Assembly: GCA_026261815.1 (NCBI GenBank)
Contig: JAMPIT010000417.1
Coordinates: 1,521,501 to 1,585,500 of the forward strand
DNA length: 64,000 bases
Source: Monarcha castaneiventris obscurior
Taxonomy: Eukaryota > Chordata > Aves > Passeriformes > Monarchidae
Reading direction: 5' to 3'
The position numbers and the translations under genes are program-made. A model generated the notes under the pieces. The model saw only the letters and a program-made list of their open reading frames with translations. It was not told the origin of the DNA and made no database searches. Positions 1-12,500 of the stretch are shown piece after piece (the first letter of the stretch is position 1; each line of letters begins with the position of its first letter).

Positions 1-294
1 GTACAAATGAACAAAATCCACACATCCCTTGCCACGTTTCTTCCACAGGTCCTACAAGTGAAGGTCCCCAAACAGCGGGCTACAAAACCTGTAGCCAGTA
101 ACCCCGGCCATTTATAAAAGGAACAATAAGATGCAATGCAATACTGTACGAATAGGCCCAAAATGGCCAAAGAGAAGCATTAGTTGTAAAACGAAAAAGG
201 CACTCCAACTGAAAGAAATCCACATCAGTTTGCCCCATTTTTTTGGTATTTGGTATGATCTAATTTAACTGCATTACCAACTGAGCACATGTAC

Positions 295-760
295 AGCGTG
301 TATGTGTCATGCCGCTGGCAGCAGAGGGGATCCAGGGGTGACCTCTACGGGGAGAGGCCAGGAGCTGTATCTCACCAGACAGCCAGCTTCAAAAACATGC
401 CACAGGACATGGGTGAACCCATCAGCCAAGCCGGTGGCACACCTGGGAAAATGTATTTAAGAAAGGACAGAAAACAACACCACACAGAGAGAACAGCAAC
501 AGGTAAAAAAAAAATTGTAAAAGTTTGTGAGCCAAACCAGTGTGAATATCAAGGTCAGAGAAGGATGGTAAGGATGAGCTCCAGGCACTGGTGCAAACAT
601 TCTCTGTAGCCTACAAAGGACCACAGTGGAGCAGATACCCATAGTGCAGCCCACGGAGTGCACCACTCTGGAGCACAGGAAAATGTGAGGAGGAAGGAAC
701 AGCAGAGAGGAGCTCTTGTGGACTGACCATAAACCCCCATTCCCCATCCCCTTGCATTCA
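295..760 (+). mobile_element. Diverged LTR-like repeat, copy 1
   Basis: This segment aligns by eye with the one at 4040-4560. Shared blocks in the same order are AGCCAGCT, then ATCAGC, GGTGGCAC/GGTAGCAC and TATTTAAGAAAG, then CAAGGTCAG, CTCCAGGC and ATTCnCTGnAGCC. The TATTTAAG at 454-461 looks like a TATA-type element, which suggests an LTR with its promoter on the plus strand. No retroviral coding sequence is seen beside it, so it would be a solo-LTR relic. Assignment to an avian endogenous retrovirus family comes from general familiarity and was not verified. The borders are approximate. Confidence 0.5.
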
Positions 761-1943
761 TCAGGGACAGGGGAGTTGGGGAGTAAGGAGTGAAGGACTG
801 AAGTTGAGTATTAGAAATTTTTAAAATTCTTTTAATTCCACTAATTTAATTCTGTTTTAAATTCTTTGTTTCTCACATCCAATTCTATCTCTCCTAGAAG
901 CTAACTAATTAATTAATTTGCCCCAAGTTGAGTATGTTTTGCCATGGTGATTATCAGTAAATGATCTCTCTGTCTTTGTTTCACCCATAAGCTTTTCCTT
1001 CTTATTTTTTTTTCCCTGCCTGGTTGAGGTGGGGAGAGAGTGTGGCTGGGTAAGCATCTGGCCAAGGTCAGCCCACCTCAGCATAAACCACACAGTAATT
1101 TTTAATCTGTGTTTGAGCTGTTGTATCAAGAATCACTTTTAGAGAGAATGTAGTAGACAGCTTCAGACTTCATAGATTATATAGAAAATCAACTTTTGAG
1201 AAAGAGATGACAGACTTAAACTTAAAACCACTAGCTCCATTTCCTGCTACAGTTGAAATGATAACACTTATCACTTGCAGAGTACCACACATAACAATTT
1301 ACGTGGGAGAAAATGTGATGAGGAAAAAGAGAGATTTTTCAGTTTAACTGATTGCTCATCAGTCATTTCAGTATTTGCTTCCTAAGGGAGATCAGACATT
1401 TGCTGCCAAATCCCCCAGGAAGATTTCTAAAACAGATGAAAAGACACTACCAATAGCAAAATGCAAAGAGGTTTGATTTTTTTTCTTAAATTACACCTAA
1501 GTTCTACTAATTTTTAATCATTGAGAGTGGAAGTCCTTTTGTTTCATTCTTCATTGGCTGCTAGTTTTCAGTTAAGCCAAATTGCTCTTCTACCCACCAT
1601 TTCAGCATGGTTCTCAATCCTTCTTGATTAATTTCACATAACTACCTCCGCCATTTCCTTTCCTCACAAAATGCAAGTTTGCCTGAATGGGAAGTTCTAA
1701 CTTCTCAGCAGCAGTGCTAATTTGAACAGTCATCCTTCCATGTAGTCCCTTCATCAGCCCAAGTGTTTGCAAAGCCAAATAACACATGAAATCACAGAAC
1801 TGATCTGGCTTAAGAAATAAACTTTACTGCAGAGTTCTGAGCCGAATCAGTTCCTCAGTCTAAGTTCACCTCAGTGGCACAAAACTTTCTGTGCCAGCAG
1901 AGTCCGAGCTGAATCCGTTCATACAGTAAGGCTGTTCAACCTG

Positions 1944-2286
1944 AATCAGAATCACAGAACAGCATGTGCTGGAAGGGACCTTAAAGATCACCTAGCCCAA
2001 CTCCCCTGCCATGGGCAGGGACAGCTCCCACTAGGCCAGTTTGCTCAGAGCCCCATCCAACCTGGCCTTAAACATTTACAGGGATGGGGCATCCACAACT
2101 TCACTGGGCAACCTGTTCCAGTGCCTTGCCACCCTCACAGTAAAGAATTTCTTCCTTACATCTAATCTAAACCCTCCCTCTCTCAGTTTGAAGCCATTCC
2201 CCTTGTCCTATCCCTATATGCCCGTGTAAGAAGACCATCTCCAGCTCTTTTGTAGGCCTGCTTTAGGTACTGGGAGACTGCTACAA
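1944..2286 (-). mobile_element. CR1 LINE 3' fragment
   Basis: AATCACAGAACAGCATGTGCTGGAAGGGACC is split here only by reference: the stretch at 1949-1980 followed by AAAGATCACCTAGCCCAA at 1983-2000 is the reverse complement of the CR1 3' end. The segment continues through the usual CR1 tail into CTTTAGGTACTGGGAGACTG and then stops, as expected for a 5'-truncated insertion on the minus strand. It lies in UBE2N intron 1. Confidence 0.9.
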
Positions 2287-4039
2287 GAATGAGCCAGATT
2301 AATCACTTCACAAACTTCTGGTAACCTAACTTCACTAGGTGGTAACTTCTTCACCTTGTGCAGCTCTGCAAAAAAAAGTACAACAACCAACTTTGGCATT
2401 TCAATTCAGACTATGCAGAGAATACATTTCTTTCATACTTTCATTCTGATCACAGGTAACCCTTGCCAGTTACCAGTGCCATTACCTTCCAACTACATCC
2501 AATAGTCCAGATTAATTTTGGGGTATGAAATAGAAACTAAAAGCTTTAGCTGCACAGGGCAAAACTTAGGCAGTATACTGGCACATTGACAAGTTATAAT
2601 TACTTGCCAAATGATAATTCTTTCCTGCCTGAGTGCGATAAGGGGGAAGATCACACTGATTTCCTTCACCAAGAAGTGATAATTGCACACAAGAAGGTAA
2701 AAAACCATTCATGTTTCTGCTTTGATTTTTGAGGGGGAGGCAGTAGGAAAAAGTGAAACTTATCAGTCAAAACTGTCTTATACATATAGGGTAAAGCTGC
2801 CTCAGAAAACTACAAAGACTTAATTCAAAACTTAGTATAACATTACATCACATTTTGGCACAAATTCTTCCAGGACCTATCAATTAATTAGCTACAATTA
2901 TGTAAAGAACCGGCTGTAACCAGCATTACTGAAAATAAATTGGTTACCTAAGCAGATGTCATATTGTCAGAGAGATTTCAGAATGTTTACATTAAAACTA
3001 TACCATTGTAAAATAACTTCATTGAAGAAAATCTTCTGAAAATAACATTACCTTTTAGAACAAAGAAAAAAAGAATTAGCAGCAAAGCCCATTAAACTGT
3101 AAAGCAAGGGTCAAACATCATAAATAGAAGGCTACACTTTGGTTCACAAAAGCCGGCCCCTCCACATGAATTCTCTTCCTTGCCATATAATCCCCAAGTG
3201 TCAGCATTCCACATGCCCCCGCTTCCTGGACTCTTTACTGGGCTAATGTCTCCCTGCAGGTTACCAGATCCCATCACCAACCCCAACTGTATCTAACACC
3301 ACCTCCCAAACCAAAGGCAAGAAAACATGTTCCAAGTGTCAACATGTCAAAGGCATCAGCTGTAAAAAATCAAGAATAAAAGAGTGGTACAGCAGATTTA
3401 GAAAACATTAACTAGTACTCAATATATGGACAGTTGTCCAGCAAACTGAAACTACAGCTCTGCTAAGCAAGCACTGTGAACGAACTCTGGATTGCTCACA
3501 ATCACCTCACACACTTCTGGCACTCCAGCTCCCATCACCACACAATTTTAACCACTGCAAAACCACTTGCAACAAGATGAAGACAAATGAACTCCAAGTA
3601 ACATTGCCTTCCCAGGAGAAAAAAAAAAAAACCACCAAACTCCAGAATCTACCGGCTCTCAGAAGAAGACTTTGTAGCCAAACAGTAACATGAAGAGGAG
3701 CATTTTAAGGTCAGCAGCACTCTCCCCCAAGAATGACCTCATCCTCAAATTTTCCACAGCAGATTACAGGATTTTGGAACTGTGAATCTGAGATCCTATG
3801 CAAATTCCTAGAGGATTATCTATGTACTAGCACAGATAGAGCTTTTCATGGTGCATCTCCAGCTATAGTAAAGTGAGGCATAACTGAATTCACTAAGCTA
3901 AGAGTGTAAAACCATTCCTGCAGTTATACTGACAGAGCACATTTGCATTGGAGGTTTGCATTAATACACAGTGTAGAGTCAACTAGCAAAGTGTGGTTAA
4001 AGCAAACAGTAATTCATACTGAGCTTCTGTCCAAATGCC

Positions 4040-4560
4040 ATCTGTACTGCACTTGCATGGCAAGGTTCTGGTACTGGGGGGGCCCACAAGGGGTTTCTGT
4101 GAGAAGCTCACAGAAGCTTCCCCCATGTCCAACAGAGCCAGAGCCAGCCAGCTCCAAGATGGACCTGCCGCTGGCCAAGGCTGAGCCTATCAGCAGTGGT
4201 GGTAGCACCTCTGAGGTAACATATTTAAGAAAGCAAAAAAACCCCAAAACCTAGGCAGCAGCAGCGAAAGAGATGAGATTATGTGAGAAGAATAACTCTA
4301 CAGACACCAAGGTCAGGGCAGAAGTAGAGGCAGGAGGTGCTCCAGGCGCCAGGGCAGAGATTCCCTGAAGCCCACAGTGACGCAGGCTGTCCCCCTGCAG
4401 CCCAGGGATGATCCCATGCTGGAGCAGGTGGATGTGCCCAAAGGAGACTTTGACTCCATGGGAAGCCTACAGTGGAGCAAGCTCCTGACAGGTCCTGCGG
4501 AGAGAGAAGCCCACTTTGGAGCAGGTGTGCTGGCAGGACATGTGACCCATGTGGTGTGAA
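4040..4560 (+). mobile_element. Diverged LTR-like repeat, copy 2
   Basis: This is the second copy of the family at 295-760 and is the better preserved of the two. TATTTAAG lies at 4222-4229, downstream of a GC-rich segment (AAGATGGACCTGCCGCTGG), and is followed by a stretch with repeated phrases of the type CTGCAGCCCAGGGATGATCC and GGAGCAGGTGGATG. These internal near-repeats resemble the R/U5 part of some avian LTRs. No gag or pol remnant is visible on either side. The element type is inferred; the homology between the two copies is directly visible. Confidence 0.55.
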
Positions 4561-5424
4561 CTTGTGACCCACACTGAAGCACCCTTCTATCAAACTGGAA
4601 GTTATCCACAAGATTCAAACTGCATACAAGGTGCAAAAAGACATTATATTCTCTGACAAATGTCAAGGAACAGCATTCTCCAGAAATAGTGTTTTCTGTG
4701 CCTAACCACCATCCAAAGAAATGCAAAACACCAAGAAAAGGTATTAGGTTTACCTCAAGTCTTTTTTATTTAGCTTTTTTTTTTATTCAGGAAATAAAAA
4801 TGTGGTCAGAAACGTGAAAGAAATCAAAAAGTAGCAGTGACTTAAATTTTCATGTGGAGACTGAAGTCCATGCCTCAAAAACCCAGAGCTTTCAAGAAAA
4901 AGTAAGAAACTTCAAGTTGGCTGCCAGTAATACTTTTAAAGAACTTCTAGAAAGTTCCAGTTGCAGGCTAAACACCTGATTCATATTTTAAAAAAAACCC
5001 CAAACATATAAAGCTGATTATACTGACCTCTAATATAGAATGCTCTAAGTGCCTAGCATCACACACACCAAGAGAATCTCCATAAAACCTCCCAGAAATG
5101 TTACATGTTGAACAGCATTTTGTAGCTAGCAGTCCAAGCATTCCCAGAGTCTCAAAAAATACAGCAAGCAGGAGTTCACTGCAGATAACCTGGAAACAGC
5201 TTCACATAGTAAATAGCAAGGAATGCGTATCTCAGACACCACAGTACTGTGCAGGGGAGGAAATCAAAGCCTCTGTAATTTAACACTGATAAATTCATTA
5301 GAAAAAAAAAAAAATCTGAAGGAGCCTCAGATACTGCTTCAGATGGTTACTTCATGATAGGAGCAGCTGCAGTGAGTGTAACAGAAGCGCTACTAACAAC
5401 TGGCTACAGTCAACTTCTAGACCT

Positions 5425-5628
5425 GTGCATCAAATCATGAATGATGAGATCACTGCAGCAATGAAAACAGCAGAAAAAAAAAACGTTTTAAAAGATGATA
5501 TAGGGCAGTATTGTCCATCCCATTCAGATACACTGACTGCACTTGACACAGCAATGAGGTGGATTGAATGTCAGCCAAGAAAAAAATTCAGATGCAATTC
5601 AATTCCTTACTCGACTGGAGGTACGTGA
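5425..5628 (+). pseudogene. Possible pogo/Tigger-like transposase C-terminal fossil
   Basis: An open stretch of 67 codons without intact flanks contains NDEITAAMKTAEKK followed by CPSHSDTLTALDTAMRWIEC. An acidic linker and then a 'SHS-x4-AL-x-TA-x-x-W/Y-x-E-x-Q' helix is reminiscent of the C-terminal end of pogo/Tigger/jerky-type DDE transposases. The frame opens without a convincing ATG, and no DDE catalytic core was recognised upstream. This is a resemblance judged from memory and could be chance. If real, it is a dead DNA-transposon relic in UBE2N intron 1. Confidence 0.25.
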
Positions 5629-8149
5629 CTTTGCAACACAGGAAAGAATTGATGTAATAAGTGCTTGAAAGTAAAAGTCACTGGGCTTATTTACTGTCTG
5701 TTGCAAAGGCCTCACCTTCTCATATTGGAAATAGTCACTTTTTGGAAAAAAGTTTACAGCATCAAAACCACACATCTATGTAAATGTGCCAAAAACACAT
5801 TTTGTCTTACATTAATAGATTTTTTTTGTCAAGATGATTCCCATAGGACCCCTGGTGTTGAACTACTGAGGAAAAAAATAATACCGCTTCTCTATTCACA
5901 AGATACAAGGTTTTCCAATTCTGATTACGCCTTTAAAGATTCAAAACTATGTCAATGTTTTCTACTCATTATTTGGGATGTGCTAACAGCCATAATTCTA
6001 AAGCAAGTCATTTTTCGAGCTTACAGACCATGCCCACATGCATTTTATTGAAGTCTGTTTCTAAGTAATCTGAAGACAGCAAACTGGGAATAATTCCGTG
6101 TATTTGCAACAACTGCTTTGCAACATCCATACTGTCACCTTTTCATTGAATTTGAAGAAAGTATTGGAAATACAGAGCTCTTGCAGTGACAAGGAAAGCT
6201 CCTACTGTGCTCCTGGGCTGGATGACAGCCTGCGCATAGCAAAGACACAGGCTGAGGAGCACAGGGCTGCAAATCAACCTGAGAGCCCGGCCATCTGCCA
6301 GCAGTCGCTCAAGACAGGGAATGCCAACTGCATTTGGAGCGGCCAGCCAGGCTCAGGACTTCATTACAGTCCAAATACACTCTCCTAGCCCCAAGCAGCC
6401 ATCGACGGTCTCCCTTGGATGACAACACAAAGGGTGCATGTAGAGAAAAGAGAAGGTCTTTTCCTAAAAGTAACCTAAGCCATTTATATATCATAAAATT
6501 TATTACTGTGCGTAACATGAAGATTTAATTTTCTTTATTGGAGTTATTTTACCGTTACTCAGCTCTTTCTTCTCTCTTCCATTTCCTTTCCTGATCTTTC
6601 AAATTCTCACTAGCAACTCAATTCACTCCCTCCCCCCCCCTCCCCAAGCTGAGGCACCCAGAATAAGAAATTTAACACTAAAATCAACATTGGCATGATA
6701 GCAAAGATCAAAACAATCCTCACTCAAGACTCCTGAATAAGCAGGCGCATTTCTGGGTCTGCACCTCTGCAGCTGCGATATTTCAAAATATGACTTTGCA
6801 CATTTTTGAGGCTGTAGTAACTAGTCAGGCTCAAGTCCTGGATCATACGCACATCTGGCAACCTAAGGTATGCACTGCACAGGAGCTGAAGAGCTGATCA
6901 GCTAACACAACCAAGCCAAGATTTAAAAGCTCTAGACTGCCTGCAGACAACCTACAATGCACACATGGAAATATCCAACCCACCATACACACCACCCGAT
7001 AATAGATAATCCCAAAAAACGTCTAAGAGAGATCCTTCATAAAAAATCTGGAGTTTCTAGGACAATCTTTTTGCCGTCCACCTTTCTTCTCCAGGAGAAA
7101 AAAAAACAGTCCCACATCACCGCACATCTTTGAAGTGAGTTGTGTAAATTATGCCAGGCTTTTCTTCTAGAAAAGCATGAAGAAAACAAAAGCACCAACA
7201 AGAAAATTTATGCACCAGCATAAGTGGGTGCACTTCTCAGTTGTATTCTGGGGAATTGTCAAGAGCAATGAAAAATTTAACACAGACACCAGCCTCATGA
7301 CTGAGCTCTTACTGCAACTCTGTGATAAATACCAGTTCCACTCTATTATGAATCACTGTTCCCTCTCACACCTGAAATACATTCAGATTAGCATGCTGTG
7401 CACTCAGACAGCTGGATAAGCGTCAAAATCTGTAAGACTGGTCTTCTTTATCTTTACTGCTTACAATTCTGAGCACTAATAGTAATTTAGTTCTGTTTCA
7501 TGGAAGATAAACACTACTCCTGCCTTATTTTGCCTCATCATCTCTATCACCTACTTGATAACTTGACGTCTTAAATAATGGATGAAAAAACACAACTATT
7601 TTGTCTAACATTTTCTACATTCATTTATGTACAATGGTTGCCAACCGAGAAAGCTTCACAGTATTATAAATGAAGACCCATTCACTGCAACAAGCGATGA
7701 GGATGCTGTCTTTTCCTACGAGGGCTAACGAACCTTACTGGAATCACTTAATAACTTTTGTAAAGGGAATGATCACCCATTCGAGGGCTTCAATTCACAC
7801 CATTACAAATCAAGTAGGAGACAGCAGCCCAGCAGGAACAACCGCATGAGCTACAGCACCGAGCTGTTATGATAGCTTGCAATGCAGCTACCTGTATCTC
7901 CAGCTTAAGGCTCCAAATTATTCAAGTCTTAAGCTGGAACTGAATTCGGAGGATCTGCTGAGGGTATCCCAAAGTTAAGAGCCCTTGCAAAGCTCGGCAA
8001 ATCAAAGCCGAAACACGACACTGACCCGCCAGCATGACACGCTAATAGGGTAAGGGCCGACAGCTCCGAGCAAATGTAGCTCCGAGTAGTAAGCAGGCTG
8101 ACCCAGCGTGTACCACCGGTGCGAATGTCCCGACGCACCCACAGCTGAA

Positions 8150-8960
8150 GCCCAGGTTGAACTGCCCGCTGTGGCTCGTCCCTCACCGCACAGGAGGAAC
8201 CGAGCACGGCGCCACCGCCGCCCTCCCCCGGCCCAAGCACGCCGAGAGCTGCGCCGGGGAGCCGGGGCCTGGCGGAAGCCCTCGGTGAGGCGCCGCACGG
8301 CCGGCAGAAGTCGGTGCGGGGTATGCCCGGTGCCTTTCGAGCTCCAGGCCCCGAAGGGCGCGCAGGCACCAGCGCTCGGCAGCACCGGAGGCCGAGGGGC
8401 GCCGCCGCCGCCCGGGCAATCCCCGCGATGGGCGCGGGCCCGCCCCCGCCAGGAGGCCCCGGCCGCTCCCGCCGCCCGCGCCCGCCGGCACAGCGCACGG
8501 GGCCCGCGGCGGCGGCGGGAAGCGGCGGCGGGAAGCGGCGGGGGGCGGCGGGGGGCGGCGGGGGGCGCGGCGGCGGCGAGGCGGCGGCGAGGCGGCAGCG
8601 AGGCGCCCCTCGCCCGGCAGGGCGGGAGGAGGCCGGGGAGGCGGCCCTGCCCCGGCGCGGCCCTGCTCCCGGGCACCGGAAGCGGCGCCCGGCGCGGCGC
8701 AGCGCTACCCTCCGCGCGGGACCCTGTCCCGGCGCGCCCGCCGCCCCGGCGGGGCCCGGCAGAGCGCAGCGCGGCGGGGAGGGCTTGCGGCGGTACCTTG
8801 ATGATCCTACGGGGCAGCCCGGCCATCTTGTCTCGTCGGTGCAGGCTCGGGGCGCGCCTCCGCTCGGGGCGCGCGCACGGCCGGAAAGACCCGCGCCGCG
8901 CTTCCTGTGGCGCCGCCCTGCGCGCGTGGCGCCGGGAAATGTAGGATAAAGGGCGCCGTC
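8150..8960 (-). promoter_or_regulatory. UBE2N: CpG island and promoter of UBE2N
   Basis: The stretch is very GC-rich with dense CpG, including runs of CGGCGG near 8505-8600, and surrounds the UBE2N start codon. Read on the minus strand, a YY1-type motif CAAGATGGC (plus-strand GCCATCTTG at 8822-8830) overlaps the ATG. GGAA-core ETS-type sequences lie upstream on that strand (for example near 8878-8886 and 8900-8908). No TATA box was seen. This is the usual layout of a broad housekeeping promoter. The transcription start is inferred to lie a little above 8830 and is not determined here. Confidence 0.75.
8797..8826 (-). CDS. UBE2N: UBE2N coding exon 1 (partial gene)
   Basis: This exon encodes the first ten residues, MAGLPRRIIK, of the ubiquitin-conjugating enzyme E2 N (Ubc13). 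With a UEV partner this enzyme builds K63-linked ubiquitin chains in DNA-damage tolerance and NF-kappaB signalling (known for the family). The ten residues match the vertebrate UBE2N N-terminus, and the reading frame runs directly into a splice donor on the minus strand (AAG|GTACCG, GT at 8796-8795), which fits an exon ending after codon 10. The ATG lies in a strong CpG island. The remaining exons, which carry the catalytic cysteine and most of the UBC fold, were not seen between positions 1 and 8796, so intron 1 continues past the window edge. Ten residues are short, but the CpG island and the neighbouring MRPL42-SOCS2-CRADD order support the call. Confidence 0.9.
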
Positions 8961-9124
8961 TGTGGGGTCGGCGCTGGGCACCGACCCAGGGAAACCCTCT
9001 GGAGCGGCTCGCGCACTGCCAGCGCGAAATGACTGCCTTTCGCTGGCTTTTACGTGCTGTGAGTGGCCGTAAGCCTGTGACAAAGATACCTTAGAGCATC
9101 AGTACATGAAAGACAAAGGGTTAT

Positions 9125-9530
9125 TGACAGGACCACAAAGGTGATGAGGGGTCTGGCACACCTCTCTTACGAGTAGAGACCGAGGGAGCTGGGCCTGTTT
9201 AATGTAAAGAAAAGACTGAGAAGGGATCTCATCAATACATAAACACAAAAATATCTCAAAGGTGGGGGTCAAGAGAATAGCGCCAGACTCTTTCCAGTGG
9301 TGCCCATGAACTAAAACACAAGAAGTTCCACCTCAACATGAGGAAGAACTTCCTGACACTGAGGGTGGCAGAGTACTGGAACAGGCTGCCCGGGGAGGTT
9401 GTGGAGTCTGCCTCTCTGGAGACATTCCAAACCCACCTGGATGTGTTCCTGTGTCACCTGCTCCTGCTGATGCTGCCTTGGCAGGGAGGTTGGAAATAGG
9501 ATCTTCCAGCCCTAACAATTCTGTGATCTT
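9125..9530 (+). mobile_element. CR1 LINE 3' fragment
   Basis: Typical CR1 phrases appear in plus orientation: GAGGGAGCTGGGCCTGTTTA, GAAGTTCCACCTCAACATGA, GAACTTCCTGACACTGAGGG, TGGAACAGGCTGCCCGGGGA and finally CTAACAATTCTGTGATCTTT, the diverged 3' end. It is 5'-truncated, like most avian CR1 copies, and begins about 300 bases upstream of the UBE2N start codon. Confidence 0.92.
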
Positions 9531-12500
9531 TGTCTTAATAATGCCTGGTTAGTAAGCCTCCTTCCTTTTCAGCAGAAAGAGGAGTATTGTAAACGTTGGA
9601 GTATAATCATTGCACAAGCTTACTAGGACATCACTACAGCTGCATAGTAGCATTTAAGAATGTCCGTCGTTATTTATGGGAAATAAAAGCACAGAAAGGT
9701 GAACTTATTTCCCATAGGTTACTCAGCAGGCTAGCAGCACAGCCAGGAATAGAACCCTATGTACATATGATTCCCTGTCAAGTGTTTTCTTCTGGTTTTA
9801 AACAGGACGTAATTTTTGTGTATTCTGGTAGAAAGTAAAGTTCTCTGGCAATGGCAAATCTAGGAGAAAGATTCCATAACTCCAACACTTATTTAGACAT
9901 CACAGCAGCTTCACTGGGCCATACCCTCAAGACAAAAGTAATTGAAAAACAAGGTATTTTGTTATAGTGCATGCTGAATTATTTCTCTTTCTTTGTTTCT
10001 GCATTCGCCCTGGGTTTTTTTCTTTCTTTTACACTTTTTCTTTTTTACACAGAATACTGTCCATTAAAGGGCTGGCATACATGGAAGAAAACATGGGAGT
10101 AAGATGCCACTCAGTTTCTTCAAAGTCTGTGAGGAGCAGCAACAGAGTGAAGCAGTTGGCTCAAATAAATGCTCATCAGTGTTGCATTTAGTGGCCCCTT
10201 TCAAGTGTCACAGACCAGGAATCTTGCTTCAGTCTGAAGTTGCAGCAAGTCAATCTGGCTTATTATGTTTTGATAGCTTTTCTTGCACAACAAGTGGTCT
10301 GTCACATCCTGGGAGTTTGCGTTACACCTCTCCTTCTGGCTCCTTTTATGAAAAGGCTTTTGAAGTCCACTTGATCAGGAGATGGCAGTGAACAGAACCA
10401 TTGATTTCTGCTGTCATATCTACAAAGATTTAGATTGTTCCCCTAAGTCATTTTAGCTTCTAGAAGGACTGCTGCAGAGATCTCTGAGTATTCATATTGG
10501 GTTGGAAAAGCCATCCAAACTGGCTACTCCAGAATATTGACTGTAGACTTTGCTTCTTTGCACTTCCTCTCTACAAAGGGATATCTTCCAGGAAAAGCTG
10601 TAGTAAAAATTGTCCTTCTTTTATAGCATTCTCAAATTCACAAAGACAGCAACTTAATCCTCTGAATCAGAGCTGGAACAAGGCATGTAAGTGCCAGGGG
10701 AGATTATTCTCCTCAAGCTAGCCACACCCCATAGAAATTCTTGCATCCTCCAGGTGCCTTCCCAACACCATGACCTTCTATGTCCACCCCTGTCCTTCAG
10801 GATTTTCCACGCTGCTGCCATAACTAGGTTCTGGACCACAGCCGGCATTGCTCTGTGTGCATATCCTCCATCTGGCACATGGCTTGGAAGGCATCCTTGG
10901 AGAAGCATCATGGGCCATCCAGCCTAGCCTGCTTCTGCTTCCCTGGGTAGAACAGCACACTCCTGCTCTGCAGTGCAAGGTTGTTCTTAAAATGTATTTA
11001 TTCTTCTCTGCCAGATTATTTATTTTGAGCAGTACAATGATTCTTTATCCATACAGTTTTTCAAAGTCACATATACCATTAAACATAATACGATTCCATT
11101 AAAAACACCTAAAACATTCAGAAGTTTATTGAAGAGCATGGGAGGGAGGTCAGAGAAGAGAAAAGGAAAGAAGAAAAATCAGATACAAAAAACTAGCTTC
11201 CCATAATGCTACAAGTGTAGTTTGTCAAAACTTCCAGAGTATTTCAGCAATCTTTTTTTTTATTATTATTTGTCTTGCAAAACAAAGGTTTGATGGGAAA
11301 AAAAAAAATCCTTTTTTCATCCCAAGTATTGTAAGTAGTGAAATCATGCATCCTCGTTTAGACAGCTGCCCTCCCTGACTCAGCCTGGTGTTGTTTTTGC
11401 TAGGCTGAAAGATTTAGATGCTATGTCTTTGTTTAAATTAAACTGAAATCTTTCCTTAAGACTCACTGCCTGGAATTCTGTCCTCTTTTAGCACCAGGAA
11501 TTGCTAACTGTTTGCTCCCTTACTATTCTAAAATATACCCTGCACCTCAGTCAGACTGTGAGGAAATCTGGGAATATTTTACGCATGTATTTTGTCAGAT
11601 ATATGCTGACAAACAGTTCCAGGATATCCAACAGGACTGTGGATGATTAGTAAAGGTTTTGTTAGATGCTGTTTTGAAGACACAGCTTTGTGTCAGGGCA
11701 GTGAGTGCACAAATAGACCTTAATTGCTGTGACAGCCTCAACACGGGCATCCACCCTCGCCCTTCAACGAGCCTGGGTGTTGAGTCCTTCCTGAGCTGCA
11801 CCTCAGCTGTGCCTGCCTGACTGTCAGGAGCTCCTGAAGCAGCCTCAGACCTGGCCTGTTACTGTGTCCTGCCCGATGATCCCTGGACAGGCCTCGCTGC
11901 AGTGACCAACTGCGCTGCTCAGGTGCCTCTGGCGCCGTGGGGCTGCCTCTCACTGATGCGGTCACTGCTCGCCTCGCCTTGGGCTGCCCTCGGCTCCTGG
12001 CTCCCTGTCCTAAGGGAGCAGGGCTACCCCGCTGCTCCCTGATCCTTGGCTTCAGAGTGCCTGAAGATGCAGGTTGCCTTTGGAAAAGTGGTATTGTCAC
12101 ACTACAGTGGCTGCTGGTTCGTTACATGAAGCAACATTTATATTTGCATTTCAGAGGAAGTTTAGGACAGTGTTCAATCAGACTGGTGTCACCTGTAGTC
12201 CCCTTTCAAACGGGCATTCATTCCTACAGCCCAGCTGCACCGAGGCTGCCTACACAGTGGTTATGGAGTGTGTGGTTTCATGTCAAGGCTACACCATTTT
12301 GTATTTGCATTGCTGCTAAAGGTCTGCTGCCCTCCTCCTCTGCCACACACTGCTGCTCCCTCAGCTCACACCATGATCTCACCTCAAATGAGCTGATCAA
12401 AAGCGAACAAATGGTTCCTGGGTGAGCAGTGAGCTGCTGTGAACCACAGGCAGCCACACGGCTGCACAGGTGAGGCATGAAGAAGGGGACAGGAACCCAT

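Larger units (their letters stand above)
1..8796 (-). other. UBE2N: UBE2N intron 1 (partial)
   Basis: The span runs from the donor after codon 10 to the window edge. I looked for the conserved second to fourth UBE2N exons on the minus strand and did not find them. It is mostly AT-rich non-coding sequence and holds a CR1 fragment (1944-2286), two LTR-like relics (about 295-760 and 4040-4560) and a possible transposase fossil near 5425-5628. The remaining open frames are short and show no family resemblance. Confidence 0.7.

Noticed and set aside
1..8796. UBE2N exons 2-4 on the minus strand
   Set aside because: Looked for the conserved E2 core and the catalytic-site region and found neither; they must lie outside the window.
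7929..9083. 384-codon minus-strand open frame over the UBE2N island, and plus-strand frames at 8108-8949
   Set aside because: Compositional (Ala/Arg/Gly/Pro-rich) and without a domain. The real UBE2N frame in this region is only the ten codons ending at a splice donor.
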